A DNA stretch of 43,265 bases from Caldilineaceae bacterium (GTDB lineage Bacteria > Chloroflexota > Anaerolineae > Caldilineales > Caldilineaceae): contig JAGRCP010000034.1 of assembly GCA_020433455.1 (NCBI GenBank), forward strand, positions 1-43,265, in the 5' to 3' direction. The notes under the pieces were generated by a model. The model worked only from the letters and a program-made list of their open reading frames with translations, did not search any database and was not told the DNA's origin. This document shows positions 18,265 to 26,778 of this stretch, one piece after another. The stretch's first letter is position 1; each line of letters starts with the position of its first letter. A program made the translations under genes and the position numbers.

Positions 18265-19896
18265 TTACTCACCCGTGACGGGCGGCGCGCCGCCGGCGGA
18301 ATCGCCCGGACCCCGGTAACGGAAGAGGCGATAATCGTCGGTAAATTCCACCACCTGGTATTCAGGATCGGTGGTGACAATGCGCACGCCCCAGTAATAA
18401 TCGCCGGGATCGAGGAGACCGCCCAAACGGTTGTCCAAATCGGTCAGGTCCACCTGGACCTGCGTATCACGCGTAGGCAAGGCCAGGCCAAAGCCCTGGG
18501 TCAAAGGATCCTGACCGGGCTTCCAGAAGATCAGCTCGTAGGCCTCGTCAGGGGCCAGCGTTTCGGCTGCGCTCCAGTCAAAGAGGACGCGGTCCGCGCC
18601 GCTCACGCCGGGGTTCGGCACGATTAGCTGAACAGTGCGCGGCAGCGGCGTTGGCGTCGGCGTTTCGGTCGGCGTAGCCGTAGGCGGACGCTGCGTCGGC
18701 GTCTCTGTCGGAACTTCGGTCGGCGTCTCCGTAGGAACCTCAGTCGGCGTTTCGGTCGGAACGGCGGTATTCGTAGCCGTCGGTTCGCTGGTTGGCGAGG
18801 CAGTTTCCGTAGGAAGCGCCGTCGCGGTCGGCTCTGCCGTATTGGTTGCCGGGGCAACGGCTACAGCTTCCGGCTCCTTTTCGACTTCGGCAGGCGTGTA
18901 GGTAGGCACAGGCGTCGGCGTCGGGTCATCTGCGCCCACCTGTCCGGGCGCCTGCTCCGCTCCGGCCAACTCCTGGCCGGCCGGTACAACCGCCAGTTCT
19001 TCCGTCGCGGGCGTCAGAGCCAGGCTTTCGCCGGCGGCGACTTCCACAACCTGATTGAGGGCGCCGACGGTTACAGAGCCTTCCAGCGTTTCGATATAGG
19101 TCTCATTGCTGCCCAGGGTCGGCTGCACCACAAAGACGCCGTTTCGGGATTGGATACGGGCCTGACCGGTAACAACCTCGAATATGTCCGCCTCATTCAG
19201 CGGGCCATCCACCTCAAAGCGCACTTCTCCGTATTGGACCGTAATAACGGTAGACGTAGCGCCGTCTTTTTCTGACAGCGTGTCAAATGAAAGGCGGGAC
19301 GCCGGCTCAACATGCAGGCGCTGATTGGGGAAGAGCGTCACATCGGCCGTACCGTTCAAAGTCATCAACTCATCCCGCTGCGTAAAGGTCGCCACGGCGT
19401 TCGCAGCCAGATTCTCCAGCAAAGCTTCCTGATTGCGGAAGATGGTCGCGCGCCCATCAGCAACGGAGACGTCGCCCAGCTGCGGTTGCCCGCCGGCCGC
19501 ATCAATGGAAGGCAGAACAGCCGCGGAGCCGGTTGTCGTCTCAGCCGGGGCGTCGGGCGCCAGCAGTTGGGGCAAGGCCAGCACGAAGAGCAGCATGACG
19601 GCGACTGTGGCCCCGGTCAAGGTGAGGCCGGTTGCAAAACGCCACCAGGAAAAGCGCTCGCTCAGGCTGTCCAGGAAAGATGTCCGGCGCGCCGCGGGCG
19701 CGGAACGCGCTTGCTGCTTTGCTGCAAAAGGCGCGGCAAAGAGCGCATCCTCAGCCTCTTCCTGATGATAGGTGAGGACGACCTCGTCCAGCACCCGCTG
19801 CCGAATTTTCTCGGCCAGATGGGGCGGGAGATCGACCGGAGGCAGATGCTCCTGGAATAGATTCTGAAGATCCTGATCAGAAAATTCTCGTGCCAT
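18265..19896 (-). CDS. FecR-domain membrane protein, probable anti-sigma factor
   Basis: 543 aa, single membrane span (about 87-111). The cytoplasmic N-terminus (LQNLFQEHLPPVDLPPHLAEKIRQRVL) is of the length expected to hold a sigma factor. Outside lies a FecR-like beta domain (about 150-300: VATFTQRDELMTLNGTADVT, NQRLHVEPASRLSF, YIETLEGSVTVGALNQVVEV, AAGESLAL), then a Pro/Thr/Glu-rich spacer (about 325-425, repeats of PTETPTEV) and a C-terminal beta domain. Its ATG shares one base with the stop codon of the sigma factor gene, so the two are translated together. Binding and inhibition of that sigma factor is inferred. The extracellular signal is unknown. Confidence 0.8.
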   Translation of the reverse strand: MAREFSDQDLQNLFQEHLPPVDLPPHLAEKIRQRVLDEVVLTYHQEEAEDALFAAPFAAKQQARSAPAARRTSFLDSLSERFSWWRFATGLTLTGATVAVMLLFVLALPQLLAPDAPAETTTGSAAVLPSIDAAGGQPQLGDVSVADGRATIFRNQEALLENLAANAVATFTQRDELMTLNGTADVTLFPNQRLHVEPASRLSFDTLSEKDGATSTVITVQYGEVRFEVDGPLNEADIFEVVTGQARIQSRNGVFVVQPTLGSNETYIETLEGSVTVGALNQVVEVAAGESLALTPATEELAVVPAGQELAGAEQAPGQVGADDPTPTPVPTYTPAEVEKEPEAVAVAPATNTAEPTATALPTETASPTSEPTATNTAVPTETPTEVPTETPTEVPTETPTQRPPTATPTETPTPTPLPRTVQLIVPNPGVSGADRVLFDWSAAETLAPDEAYELIFWKPGQDPLTQGFGLALPTRDTQVQVDLTDLDNRLGGLLDPGDYYWGVRIVTTDPEYQVVEFTDDYRLFRYRGPGDSAGGAPPVTGE

Positions 19897-20474
19897 TATT
19901 GATAACCTACACTTCCCAGTGCGTCCTGTAATTGGCGGGAGCCATGTTCAAGCATTCTTTCAACTTCCGCCGCTGTTCGCCCTAAGATATCGGATATCTC
20001 GGCGACGCTTAGACCGAGATGATATCGTAATAAAAGCGCCTGACGCTGATTCTGAGGCACCGTTGCCAACACAGCATGAAAGGCGTCGATTTTACCCGTT
20101 TGACTTGCTCCTGCGATACGGCGACGCTTGTTCGTCTTCCGCTTCCTGCTCAATAAGTTCACGCGCTGCGCCGCCAATGAATAGAAAAAGGTCGTCAACG
20201 ATTGGCCGTCATCAAAATGCGAAATCGCCCGGATGGCCGCCTCAAGCGTAGCAGTGAGCGCCTCTCCCGCCAAAGACGAATCCGGCAGCGCATAAGAAAA
20301 GTACTGAAAGAGCGGCCCCTGCCACTCCTGCAGCAACGCGGTCCACGCCCGCTGATCGCCTTGCTTAAGTCGGCTAATCAGGCGCTGATCGCTTGCCTGT
20401 CCGGCGTTTCGCTGCGGGTTGAGCAACCGGGAAGTCAATGTGTGTTGTTCGGCGATGAAAGTATCTGTGTTCAT
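19896..20474 (-). CDS. ECF-like RNA polymerase sigma factor
   Basis: 192 aa. Sigma region 2 (about 29-110: DQRLISRLKQGDQRAWTALL, FFYSLAAQRVNLLSRKRK) and region 4 with a helix-turn-helix (about 132-190: VPQNQRQALLLRYHLGLSVA, then EISDILGRTAAEVERML). Region 2 is diverged from typical ECF factors. It forms an overlapping pair with the FecR-domain gene, the usual ECF plus anti-sigma arrangement. A candidate promoter on the minus strand is TTGCCT (20550-20545), 18 bases, TATACT (20526-20521). Confidence 0.85.
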   Translation of the reverse strand: MNTDTFIAEQHTLTSRLLNPQRNAGQASDQRLISRLKQGDQRAWTALLQEWQGPLFQYFSYALPDSSLAGEALTATLEAAIRAISHFDDGQSLTTFFYSLAAQRVNLLSRKRKTNKRRRIAGASQTGKIDAFHAVLATVPQNQRQALLLRYHLGLSVAEISDILGRTAAEVERMLEHGSRQLQDALGSVGYQ

Positions 20475-20780
20475 TATCCACGCAGAAACAGACTAGATAC
20501 AACAATATTCAGAAATTCCGAGTATACACAGCCCACCTAAATTCAGGCAAACGAACGGAAAACGAAGGTTCGATTTTGTGCACAGATCTTACTTCAAACG
20601 CTTCCCTGCTACTCTCTTAATCGGGCGCTCATTACAAATCCTTCGCGGTGAAAAAAGTTCCGTTATTTTTGTTTATATTCCCGAGTTTGGGGGTATACTG
20701 AAGGTAATATCCGTCCGTAGCGGACAGAACAGAGCGCCTGTCGGCGCCACGACTCCCACCGGAGGAGGCGAACCGCCACC
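20475..20780. promoter_or_regulatory. Divergent promoter region, sigma factor / aceK
   Basis: 306 AT-rich bases without a gene. Leftward: TTGCCT at 20550-20545 and TATACT at 20526-20521 (18 bases apart) for the sigma factor. Rightward: TTGTTT at 20669-20674 and TATACT at 20694-20699 (19 bases apart) for aceK. GGAGGAGGCGAACC (20761-20774) holds the aceK ribosome site. Confidence 0.45.
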
Positions 20781-22586
20781 ATGACTCAAGGGCAAGCGGA
20801 TGCGCAACTGAACGAAGCGGCCGGCCAACGCGATCGCCAACTCGCCAAGGCAACCGCAACCGCTATTCACGAAGCATTTGATACCTATCACCGCCGCTTC
20901 AAAAGTATCACAAAGCGCGCCCGCTCGCGCTTTGAGCGTAGCGAATGGCACGAGAATCAGAGCGATTCACGGGAACGGCTGGAACTCTACTCGCAAACCA
21001 TCAACGAAATCGTAGGCGGCCTGGAAGCCATGCTGGGCGACAGCGTGACGGGCAAACGCATTTGGGAAGACGCCCGTGCGATTTACGCCCGGCTCATCAC
21101 CCGGCGCAACGACCTGGAATTAGCGGAAACCTTCTTTAACTCGGTTACCCGACGCATCTTTACCACCATCGGCGTCGATGAGCATCTGGAATTCGTCTGG
21201 TTTGGCGCGACCTGGGTGCCCAGCGGCGAAACGCTGACAATCTTCGACGTCTTCACCCGCCTGAACACGACGGCCAGCATGATGCGCGTGATTCTCCAGG
21301 GGTATGATTTCAGCGTCGGTTGGGCGGATCTCGATGGTGACGCTGAACGCGTGGCCCAACACCTGGAGGCGTATCTCAGCCAGGCTTGGGATTCGCCCGA
21401 TTACGACCGGGTTGAAATGCTCAAGTCGGTTTTCTACCGCAACAAGGGTGCATACCTCATCGGTCGCATCCGCTGTCGCAACCGCATTGCGCCTCTGGTG
21501 CTGCCTCTGCTCAATACGGAAAGGGGCGTCGTAGTGGACGCCGTGCTGACGACGGAAAGCGCGGCCAGCATGGTCTTTAGCTTCACCCGCTCATATTTCC
21601 ACGTAGAAGCCCAAAACCCGGGCGAATTGGTCGGCTTCTTAAAATCGATTATGCCCCTCAAGCCCATCGCCGAACTCTATACAGCCATCGGCTACAACAA
21701 GCACGGCAAAACGACGCTCTTTCGGTCTCTCTATCGCCACATGGGCAATTCGACCGACCGCTTCCAAATTGCGCCCGGGGCCAAGGGCATGGTCATGACC
21801 GTCTTTACCCTGCCCTCGTATGATGTGGTCTTCAAGGTCATCAAGGATCGTTTCGCCTATCCTAAGACCTCAACGCGCCGGCAGGTCATCAACAGCTACC
21901 GCCTGGTCTTTCAGCATGATCGGGTGGGACGCATGGTAGATGCCCAGGAGTTTGAAAACCTGAGCTTTCATCGGGATCGCTTTTCAGAAGAGCTGATCGA
22001 GGAATTGCTGAAGGTTGCCTCGAATACCGTGCAGGTAACCGAAAAAGAAGTCATCCTCAAGCACGTCTACACCGAGCGTCGCCTCTATCCGCTGGACCTG
22101 TATATCAAGGAGATGGGGCTGGAAAAGGCCTCTGCCGCGGTCATCGACTACGGCAACGCCATCGCCGACCTGGCCGCAGCCAACATCTTCCCCGGCGATC
22201 TCTTCATCAAAAACTTCGGCGTCACCCGTCATGGCCGGGTCGTCTTTTATGATTATGATGAACTCTGCCTGCTGACCGACTGCAACTTCCGCACGATGCC
22301 TCAGTCCGCTTCCTATGAAGATGAGTTGTCAGCGCAGCCCTGGTTTTCCGTCGCGGAAAACGACATCTTCCCCGAAGAATTTGAGCAGTTCCTCTGGTTC
22401 CCCGAGCCGCTGCGCACGGTTATGCGCCGGCGTCACGGCCACCTCTTCACGGTAGAATTCTGGCAGGAGATGCAGCAACGCATCAGGGCCGGCGAATTGG
22501 TTGACATCTACCCCTACCCGGATAAAGATCGGCTGCCGAGCCCTGAATCCGGCTCGAATATAGGGGACGTGAGCTTACTGAATTAA
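20781..22586 (+). CDS. aceK: Isocitrate dehydrogenase kinase/phosphatase
   Basis: Bifunctional enzyme that phosphorylates isocitrate dehydrogenase to divert isocitrate into the glyoxylate shunt, and also reverses this. 601 aa, as expected (E. coli 578). The N-terminal regulatory region is followed by the ATP loop APGAKGMVM (about 331-339), the Lys motif VVFKVIKDRFAYPKTSTRR and the catalytic/metal motif VVFYDYDELCLLTDCNFRTM. GGAGG is upstream of the ATG. No aceA or aceB adjoins it; the neighbours are a sigma/anti-sigma pair and the ribA operon. AceK is mostly known from Proteobacteria, so this copy may be a transfer, although its codon use looks like its neighbours. Confidence 0.95.
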   Translation: MTQGQADAQLNEAAGQRDRQLAKATATAIHEAFDTYHRRFKSITKRARSRFERSEWHENQSDSRERLELYSQTINEIVGGLEAMLGDSVTGKRIWEDARAIYARLITRRNDLELAETFFNSVTRRIFTTIGVDEHLEFVWFGATWVPSGETLTIFDVFTRLNTTASMMRVILQGYDFSVGWADLDGDAERVAQHLEAYLSQAWDSPDYDRVEMLKSVFYRNKGAYLIGRIRCRNRIAPLVLPLLNTERGVVVDAVLTTESAASMVFSFTRSYFHVEAQNPGELVGFLKSIMPLKPIAELYTAIGYNKHGKTTLFRSLYRHMGNSTDRFQIAPGAKGMVMTVFTLPSYDVVFKVIKDRFAYPKTSTRRQVINSYRLVFQHDRVGRMVDAQEFENLSFHRDRFSEELIEELLKVASNTVQVTEKEVILKHVYTERRLYPLDLYIKEMGLEKASAAVIDYGNAIADLAAANIFPGDLFIKNFGVTRHGRVVFYDYDELCLLTDCNFRTMPQSASYEDELSAQPWFSVAENDIFPEEFEQFLWFPEPLRTVMRRRHGHLFTVEFWQEMQQRIRAGELVDIYPYPDKDRLPSPESGSNIGDVSLLN

Positions 22587-22823
22587 TTATCCACGCGCAT
22601 GATATACTTATGCCCTCGCAGAATCAATTGGGTGCATCCGAATTGGATTGGCAAAAAAATGGGAGCGGCCGCAAAGGCACGCGCCTGGCGGCTCAACCCG
22701 CTTCACCTGCGTCCAGATCGATTCGGCAGAAAAGCTTCCGCTGCTCGATCCGCCGGATCGCCGGCTTTCTGCCCCAAACAGTACGCACGCTAATTTTTTA
22801 CTATACGCAAACGCCAGAACGCT
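22587..22823 (+). promoter_or_regulatory. Leader region of the six-gene operon
   Basis: A -10-like TATACT lies at 22603-22608 without a clear -35. A nested hairpin occupies 22725-22773 (outer arms 22725-22735 and 22763-22773 with a bulge; inner pair CGATCCG/CGGATCG). No FMN riboswitch core was recognised. A small open frame at 22599-22793 has no ribosome site and looks non-coding. Confidence 0.35.
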
Positions 22824-24218
22824 ATGTCGGAACGTCCTACCATGCCAGCCATCAGCCGCACAATCCGCGCCCGCATTCCCACTGAGTCCGGGGAATTTCA
22901 CCTCTTCCACTACACGAACACATCAGACCGGAAAGAGCATTTGGCCGTGGTCATGGGCGATGTAGCCGGCAAAGCCAAAACGCTCGTCCGGGTCCACTCC
23001 GAATGCTTTACCGGCGACGTTCTGGGCTCCCTGCGCTGCGACTGCGGCGAACAGTTGACCCAGTCCATGCAGTTAATCGCGGCGGAAGGAAGCGGCGTCC
23101 TGATCTACCTGCGCCAGGAAGGTCGCGGCATCGGGCTGGAGGCCAAGCTCCAGGCCTATAACCTCCAGGATGAAGGGTACGATACGGTAGAAGCTAATCT
23201 GCTTTTGGGTCATCAGGCCGACGAACGCGAGTATTGGGCCGCGGCCGGCATTCTGGCCGATCTGGACATTCCGTCGATCCGCCTCATGACCAACAATCCG
23301 GCCAAGATCGAGCATCTGGAGGCGCTGGGCATAACGGTGACCGACCGAGTGCCCCTGTTGCCCAGCATCAATGCCGAAAATGCATTCTACCTGGATACCA
23401 AAATCAAGCGCATGCGCCACATGCTGGACTTGCCGCCGACCCGAAACGGCGATCTCGCCAATCATGCGCCTGCCCGCCATTCGTCCATCCAGGTTCCGAC
23501 CGCCGGCCATGCGGAGCAAATTGCTCGGATTTCTCGCTTAGCTGCGGCCTATTTCCAACAGGAAAGCCGGCCGTTCATCACCCTTAGCTACGCCCAAAGC
23601 CTGGACGGCAGCATCGCCCGGACCGCAGGCGCGCCCACCGTCATCAGCGGCGCGGCATCCCTGCGGCTGACCCATCGACTCCGCGCCGCGCATGACGCCG
23701 TACTCGTGGGCGTGGGGACCGTCCTGGCCGACGATCCCCGGCTGGACGTCCGCCTGGCGGACGGACCCAATCCGGCCGCGATCGTGCTGGACACCCATCT
23801 GCGCACGCCTCCGGACGCACGCCTGTTTGAGCGCCACCAGCAGGTGTGGATCGTTACGGCCGGGGCTGATTCCGCCAATGCCCAGGCCCTGAGCGAGCGG
23901 GGCGCGCGCCTGCTCGTCACGCCTGTGGGCGAAGACGGCCGGCCCGACCTCTCAATCGCCCTGGCCCGTTTGGGTGCAGAAGGCGTCAAGAGCATTATGG
24001 TGGAAGGCGGGGCGGAAGTCATTCACGCCTTTCTCATCCGGGATTTAGCCTGCTTTGCGGCCATTACCGTTGCGCCCCGTTTTCTGGGCGGCCTGCCTGC
24101 CGTGACGGCCTGCCCGACCGCAGTCTGTCTGCCCGAACTCTCCGACGTAGTCTACACCCAGGCAGATCGCGACCTCATGGTCTGGGGCGCGCTTCCCCGC
24201 GGCAACCAACAAGCGTGA
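22824..24218 (+). CDS. GTP cyclohydrolase II fused to RibD-type reductase domain
   Basis: 464 aa, two domains. Residues about 10-210 are GTP cyclohydrolase II (RibA): zinc Cys61, Cys72 and Cys74 in HSECFTGDVLGSLRCDCGEQ, then YLRQEGRGIGLEAKLQAYNL, with the Tyr that normal GCH II uses, and LMTNNPAKIEHLEALGI. Residues about 245-460 are a RibD C-terminal/dihydrofolate-reductase-like domain (RPFITLSYAQSLDGSIA, HDAVLVGVGTVLADDPRLDV, IMVEGGAEVIHAF). The RibD deaminase domain is absent. Together they would convert GTP to a 2,5-diamino-6-ribosylaminopyrimidinone phosphate and reduce its ribose to ribityl. First gene of a tight operon; the next gene overlaps by four bases (GTGA). The start could also be the ATG at 22842. 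Confidence 0.92.
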   Translation: MSERPTMPAISRTIRARIPTESGEFHLFHYTNTSDRKEHLAVVMGDVAGKAKTLVRVHSECFTGDVLGSLRCDCGEQLTQSMQLIAAEGSGVLIYLRQEGRGIGLEAKLQAYNLQDEGYDTVEANLLLGHQADEREYWAAAGILADLDIPSIRLMTNNPAKIEHLEALGITVTDRVPLLPSINAENAFYLDTKIKRMRHMLDLPPTRNGDLANHAPARHSSIQVPTAGHAEQIARISRLAAAYFQQESRPFITLSYAQSLDGSIARTAGAPTVISGAASLRLTHRLRAAHDAVLVGVGTVLADDPRLDVRLADGPNPAAIVLDTHLRTPPDARLFERHQQVWIVTAGADSANAQALSERGARLLVTPVGEDGRPDLSIALARLGAEGVKSIMVEGGAEVIHAFLIRDLACFAAITVAPRFLGGLPAVTACPTAVCLPELSDVVYTQADRDLMVWGALPRGNQQA

Positions 24219-25228
24219 CGAACATCCAGCGCTGGGTGCAGTTCGACGGACCACGCCGGGCGAGCGTTCATCACGCGCCCCTGCCCGCTCTGGAAGCGGG
24301 CGAAGTCCGGGTCGCCGTTGCCTATTCCGCTATCAGCGCGGGGAGCGAACTCCTCTTTTACCGGGGCGACGCGCCCCGGGAGTCGGCCATCGACAGCAGC
24401 ATCGGCGCGCTGGCGGAACAATCCCACGGCTACCCTGTGCGCTACGGCTATGCCTGCGCGGGCCGGATAGACGCAGTCGGCGCCCAGGCGGACAAGCCGC
24501 GCTTGGGAGAACGGGTCTTCGTCTTTCATCCCCACACCAGCCACATAACGGCAACGCCCGATGATCTCCTGCCCATTCCCGATCACGTGCCCCTGGCGCG
24601 GGCCGCGCTCCTGCCCAACATGGAGACCGCGGTCAACTTCGTCATGGACGGCGCACCGGGCATAGGCGAGCGAGTCGCGGTTTTCGGACTGGGCGTAGTG
24701 GGCTTACTCACAACCGCGCTCCTCGCCCGTTTTCCCCTGACGGAATTGACCTGCATCGATCCCGCAGCGGCCCGGCGCGAGCAGTCGCTGGCTCTGGGCG
24801 CGACCCGGGTCGCGACGCCGGAAGACGGGCTCGACAACGACTTCGACCTGGTCTATGAATTGTCCGGCCGGCCCGCGGTGCTGGATGATGCGATTCAGAC
24901 CGCGGGCTTCAGCGGTCGGGTGGTCATCGGCTCGTGGTACGGCAACAAGCACGCGCCGCTGCACCTGGGCGGCGCGTTTCATCGCAAGCGCATTCGCCTG
25001 CTGAGCAGCCAGGTGAGCACCATCGATTCCCGCCATCTCGGGCGCTGGGACAAGGCGCGCCGCTTTGACCTGGCCTGGCAAATGCTGGCGGAACTGCCCC
25101 TGGACGGCCTCATCACCCATCGCCTGCCCGTGGAAGACGCCCCCGCGGCCTATGGCCTGCTGGACGCAGGCGCGCCGGATGTGATCCAGATTTTGTTGAC
25201 GTACCAGGCGGTAACCCGTAATTCGTGA
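24215..25228 (+). CDS. MDR-family (alcohol dehydrogenase-like) oxidoreductase
   Basis: 337 aa. N-terminal GroES-like domain (SAISAGSELLFYRGDAP, YGYACAGRI, GERVFVFHPH) and Rossmann domain with VAVFGLGVVGLLTTALL (about 154-170). The Cys cluster for structural zinc is missing, so it belongs to the compact branch of the family. GTG start overlapping the previous stop (GTGA), so it is translated with the RibA/RibD protein. Substrate unknown; context suggests oxidation or reduction of a pteridine- or pyrimidine-linked sugar or side chain. Confidence 0.88.
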   Translation: MTNIQRWVQFDGPRRASVHHAPLPALEAGEVRVAVAYSAISAGSELLFYRGDAPRESAIDSSIGALAEQSHGYPVRYGYACAGRIDAVGAQADKPRLGERVFVFHPHTSHITATPDDLLPIPDHVPLARAALLPNMETAVNFVMDGAPGIGERVAVFGLGVVGLLTTALLARFPLTELTCIDPAAARREQSLALGATRVATPEDGLDNDFDLVYELSGRPAVLDDAIQTAGFSGRVVIGSWYGNKHAPLHLGGAFHRKRIRLLSSQVSTIDSRHLGRWDKARRFDLAWQMLAELPLDGLITHRLPVEDAPAAYGLLDAGAPDVIQILLTYQAVTRNS

Positions 25229-25296
25229 CGAAGCTTATCACGCATCACTCCTCACTTTTCACGCATCAAATACCCACATATTGAGGAAGAGAAACC

Positions 25297-25683
25297 ATGT
25301 ATACCCTGGCAGTGAAACGAGATTTTGTGGCCCAACACTATCTCATCGGCGGCGACTGGGGCGCGGAAAACGAATGGCATTCCCACCACTACGCACTGGA
25401 ACTTCAACTCAGCGGCGAGACGCTGGATGAGCACGGCTATCTTGTGGACATCGTGGATGTGGAGCGCCGCCTGGATGAACTGGTCGCCCGCTTCCGGGAC
25501 AAGACCCTCAATGATTTCCCCGAGTTCGCAGACTGCAACCCCAGCATCGAACGCTTTGCCGCCGTTCTCTGCCGGGCGCTGACCGCGCGCATCCAGGCCA
25601 AAAACCTGACGTACCTGCGCGTGGTCGTCTGGGAGAATGAGATTGCCTGGGCCGCCTACGAAACGCGCATGGACGGCGCATAG
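25297..25683 (+). CDS. 6-pyruvoyl-tetrahydropterin synthase/QueD-like protein, Cys replaced by Glu
   Basis: 128 aa, full length for the family. Zinc-binding His14 (FVAQHYL), His28 and His30 (EWHSHHY), the family glutamate near the C-terminus (VVVWENEIAWAAYE) and an EN pair. In QueD the pattern is C-x3-H-G-H; here it is E24-x3-H28-S-H30, so Glu sits at the catalytic Cys position and Gly becomes Ser. A Glu there is a mark of PTPS-III enzymes, which cleave the side chain of dihydroneopterin triphosphate. Whether this protein makes a pterin, a carboxypterin or something else cannot be told. GAGGAAG precedes the ATG. The next gene overlaps its stop by one base. Confidence 0.85.
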   Translation: MYTLAVKRDFVAQHYLIGGDWGAENEWHSHHYALELQLSGETLDEHGYLVDIVDVERRLDELVARFRDKTLNDFPEFADCNPSIERFAAVLCRALTARIQAKNLTYLRVVVWENEIAWAAYETRMDGA

Positions 25684-26768
25684 TGCGGATCGGCCTGGTC
25701 ATTTACGGTTCGCTGGAAACCCGCTCCGGCGGCTATCTCTATGACCGCAAGTTGGTCGAGGCGCTCACGGCACAGGGAGATGAGGTCATTGTGCTCAGTC
25801 AGCCCTGGCGCAGCTATGCCCGTCGCCTGCTGGATAATCTGGACCGCAACCTCCTGGCATCAGCCAAAGCCGCGCGGCTTGACCTGCTCCTGCAGGACGA
25901 GCTAAATCACCCGTCCCTGGCCGTTCAAAATCTGTGGCTCAGCCGCACGCTGGGCATTCCCCTGATCAGCATCGTTCACCATCTACGCAGCAGCGAAGCG
26001 CATCCGCCTGCCGCGCTGCGCTTTTACCGCACGGTGGAGCGGGCGTATCTGGGCACGATCAACGGCTGCATCTACAACAGCGCCAACACCCGGGCCGCGG
26101 TGGAAGCGCTGCTCCCCGCCCCCCGTCCCGGTATTGTCGCGCACCCAGGCGGCGATCACATCGCGCCGCCGCCCGCACCCGTCATCCACGCACTAATCGA
26201 TCAGCGCGTCCGGGTCCCCGCTCCCCTGCGCCTGCTGAGCGTGGGCAACATCATTCCGCGCAAGAATCTGCATACCCTGCTGCGCGCCCTCAGCCGGCTG
26301 CCCCGCAGCGGATGGCGCCTGACCATTGTCGGCAGTCTCAGTAGCGATATAGATTATGTCAACCAGCTGCATCGAGTCGTCGCACAACAGCAGCTGACCG
26401 ACAGCGTACGCTTTCTGGGGCCTGTGAGCACGCAGACGCTGCGTCAGCTCTACGCCGCACACCACGTGATGGCCCTGCCCTCCACCCATGAAGGATTCGG
26501 CATCGCCTATCTGGAAGCCATGGCCTTTGGCACGGTTCCTTTGGCCGCACGCCAGGGCGCAGCCGGGGAATTGATCGTTGACGGGGAGTCCGGCCTGCTC
26601 GTTGACGCGCAGGATGACCGGGCTCTGGCCGCGCGGCTGGCCGAGTTCATGACGCGACGCGCGGACCGGCGCGAATTCGCGTTCGCGGCCCGCGCGCGAT
26701 ACGATGAAATGCAGACTTGGGCCGAATCCATGGCGCGCATCGGCGCCTGGCTGCGGGCCTTTGGGTAA
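25683..26768 (+). CDS. Glycosyltransferase family 4
   Basis: 361 aa, GT-B fold. N-terminal acceptor domain beginning MRIGLVIYGSLETRSGGYLY, C-terminal nucleotide-sugar domain with RLLSVGNIIPRKNLHTLLRA (about 184-203) and the EX7E motif EGFGIAYLEAMAFGTVP. GTG start one base into the stop codon of the PTPS-like gene (TAGTG). Context suggests transfer of a sugar to the pterin- or pyrimidine-type product of the operon, as in cyanobacterial pterin glycosides, but acceptor and sugar are unproven. Confidence 0.9.
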   Translation: MRIGLVIYGSLETRSGGYLYDRKLVEALTAQGDEVIVLSQPWRSYARRLLDNLDRNLLASAKAARLDLLLQDELNHPSLAVQNLWLSRTLGIPLISIVHHLRSSEAHPPAALRFYRTVERAYLGTINGCIYNSANTRAAVEALLPAPRPGIVAHPGGDHIAPPPAPVIHALIDQRVRVPAPLRLLSVGNIIPRKNLHTLLRALSRLPRSGWRLTIVGSLSSDIDYVNQLHRVVAQQQLTDSVRFLGPVSTQTLRQLYAAHHVMALPSTHEGFGIAYLEAMAFGTVPLAARQGAAGELIVDGESGLLVDAQDDRALAARLAEFMTRRADRREFAFAARARYDEMQTWAESMARIGAWLRAFG

Positions 26769-26778
26769 GGAGCGCGCA

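Noticed and set aside
18265..20474. FecI/FecR-type iron-uptake signalling locus
   Set aside because: Only the FecR domain and a sigma factor are present; there is no TonB receptor or siderophore transport gene nearby.
22599..22793. Small 64-codon gene upstream of the RibA fusion
   Set aside because: No ribosome site, overlapping frames of equal length, and a composition unlike the neighbouring genes.
22587..22823. FMN riboswitch in front of the ribA-type gene
   Set aside because: The conserved FMN-aptamer core words are not visible; only an unrelated hairpin was found.
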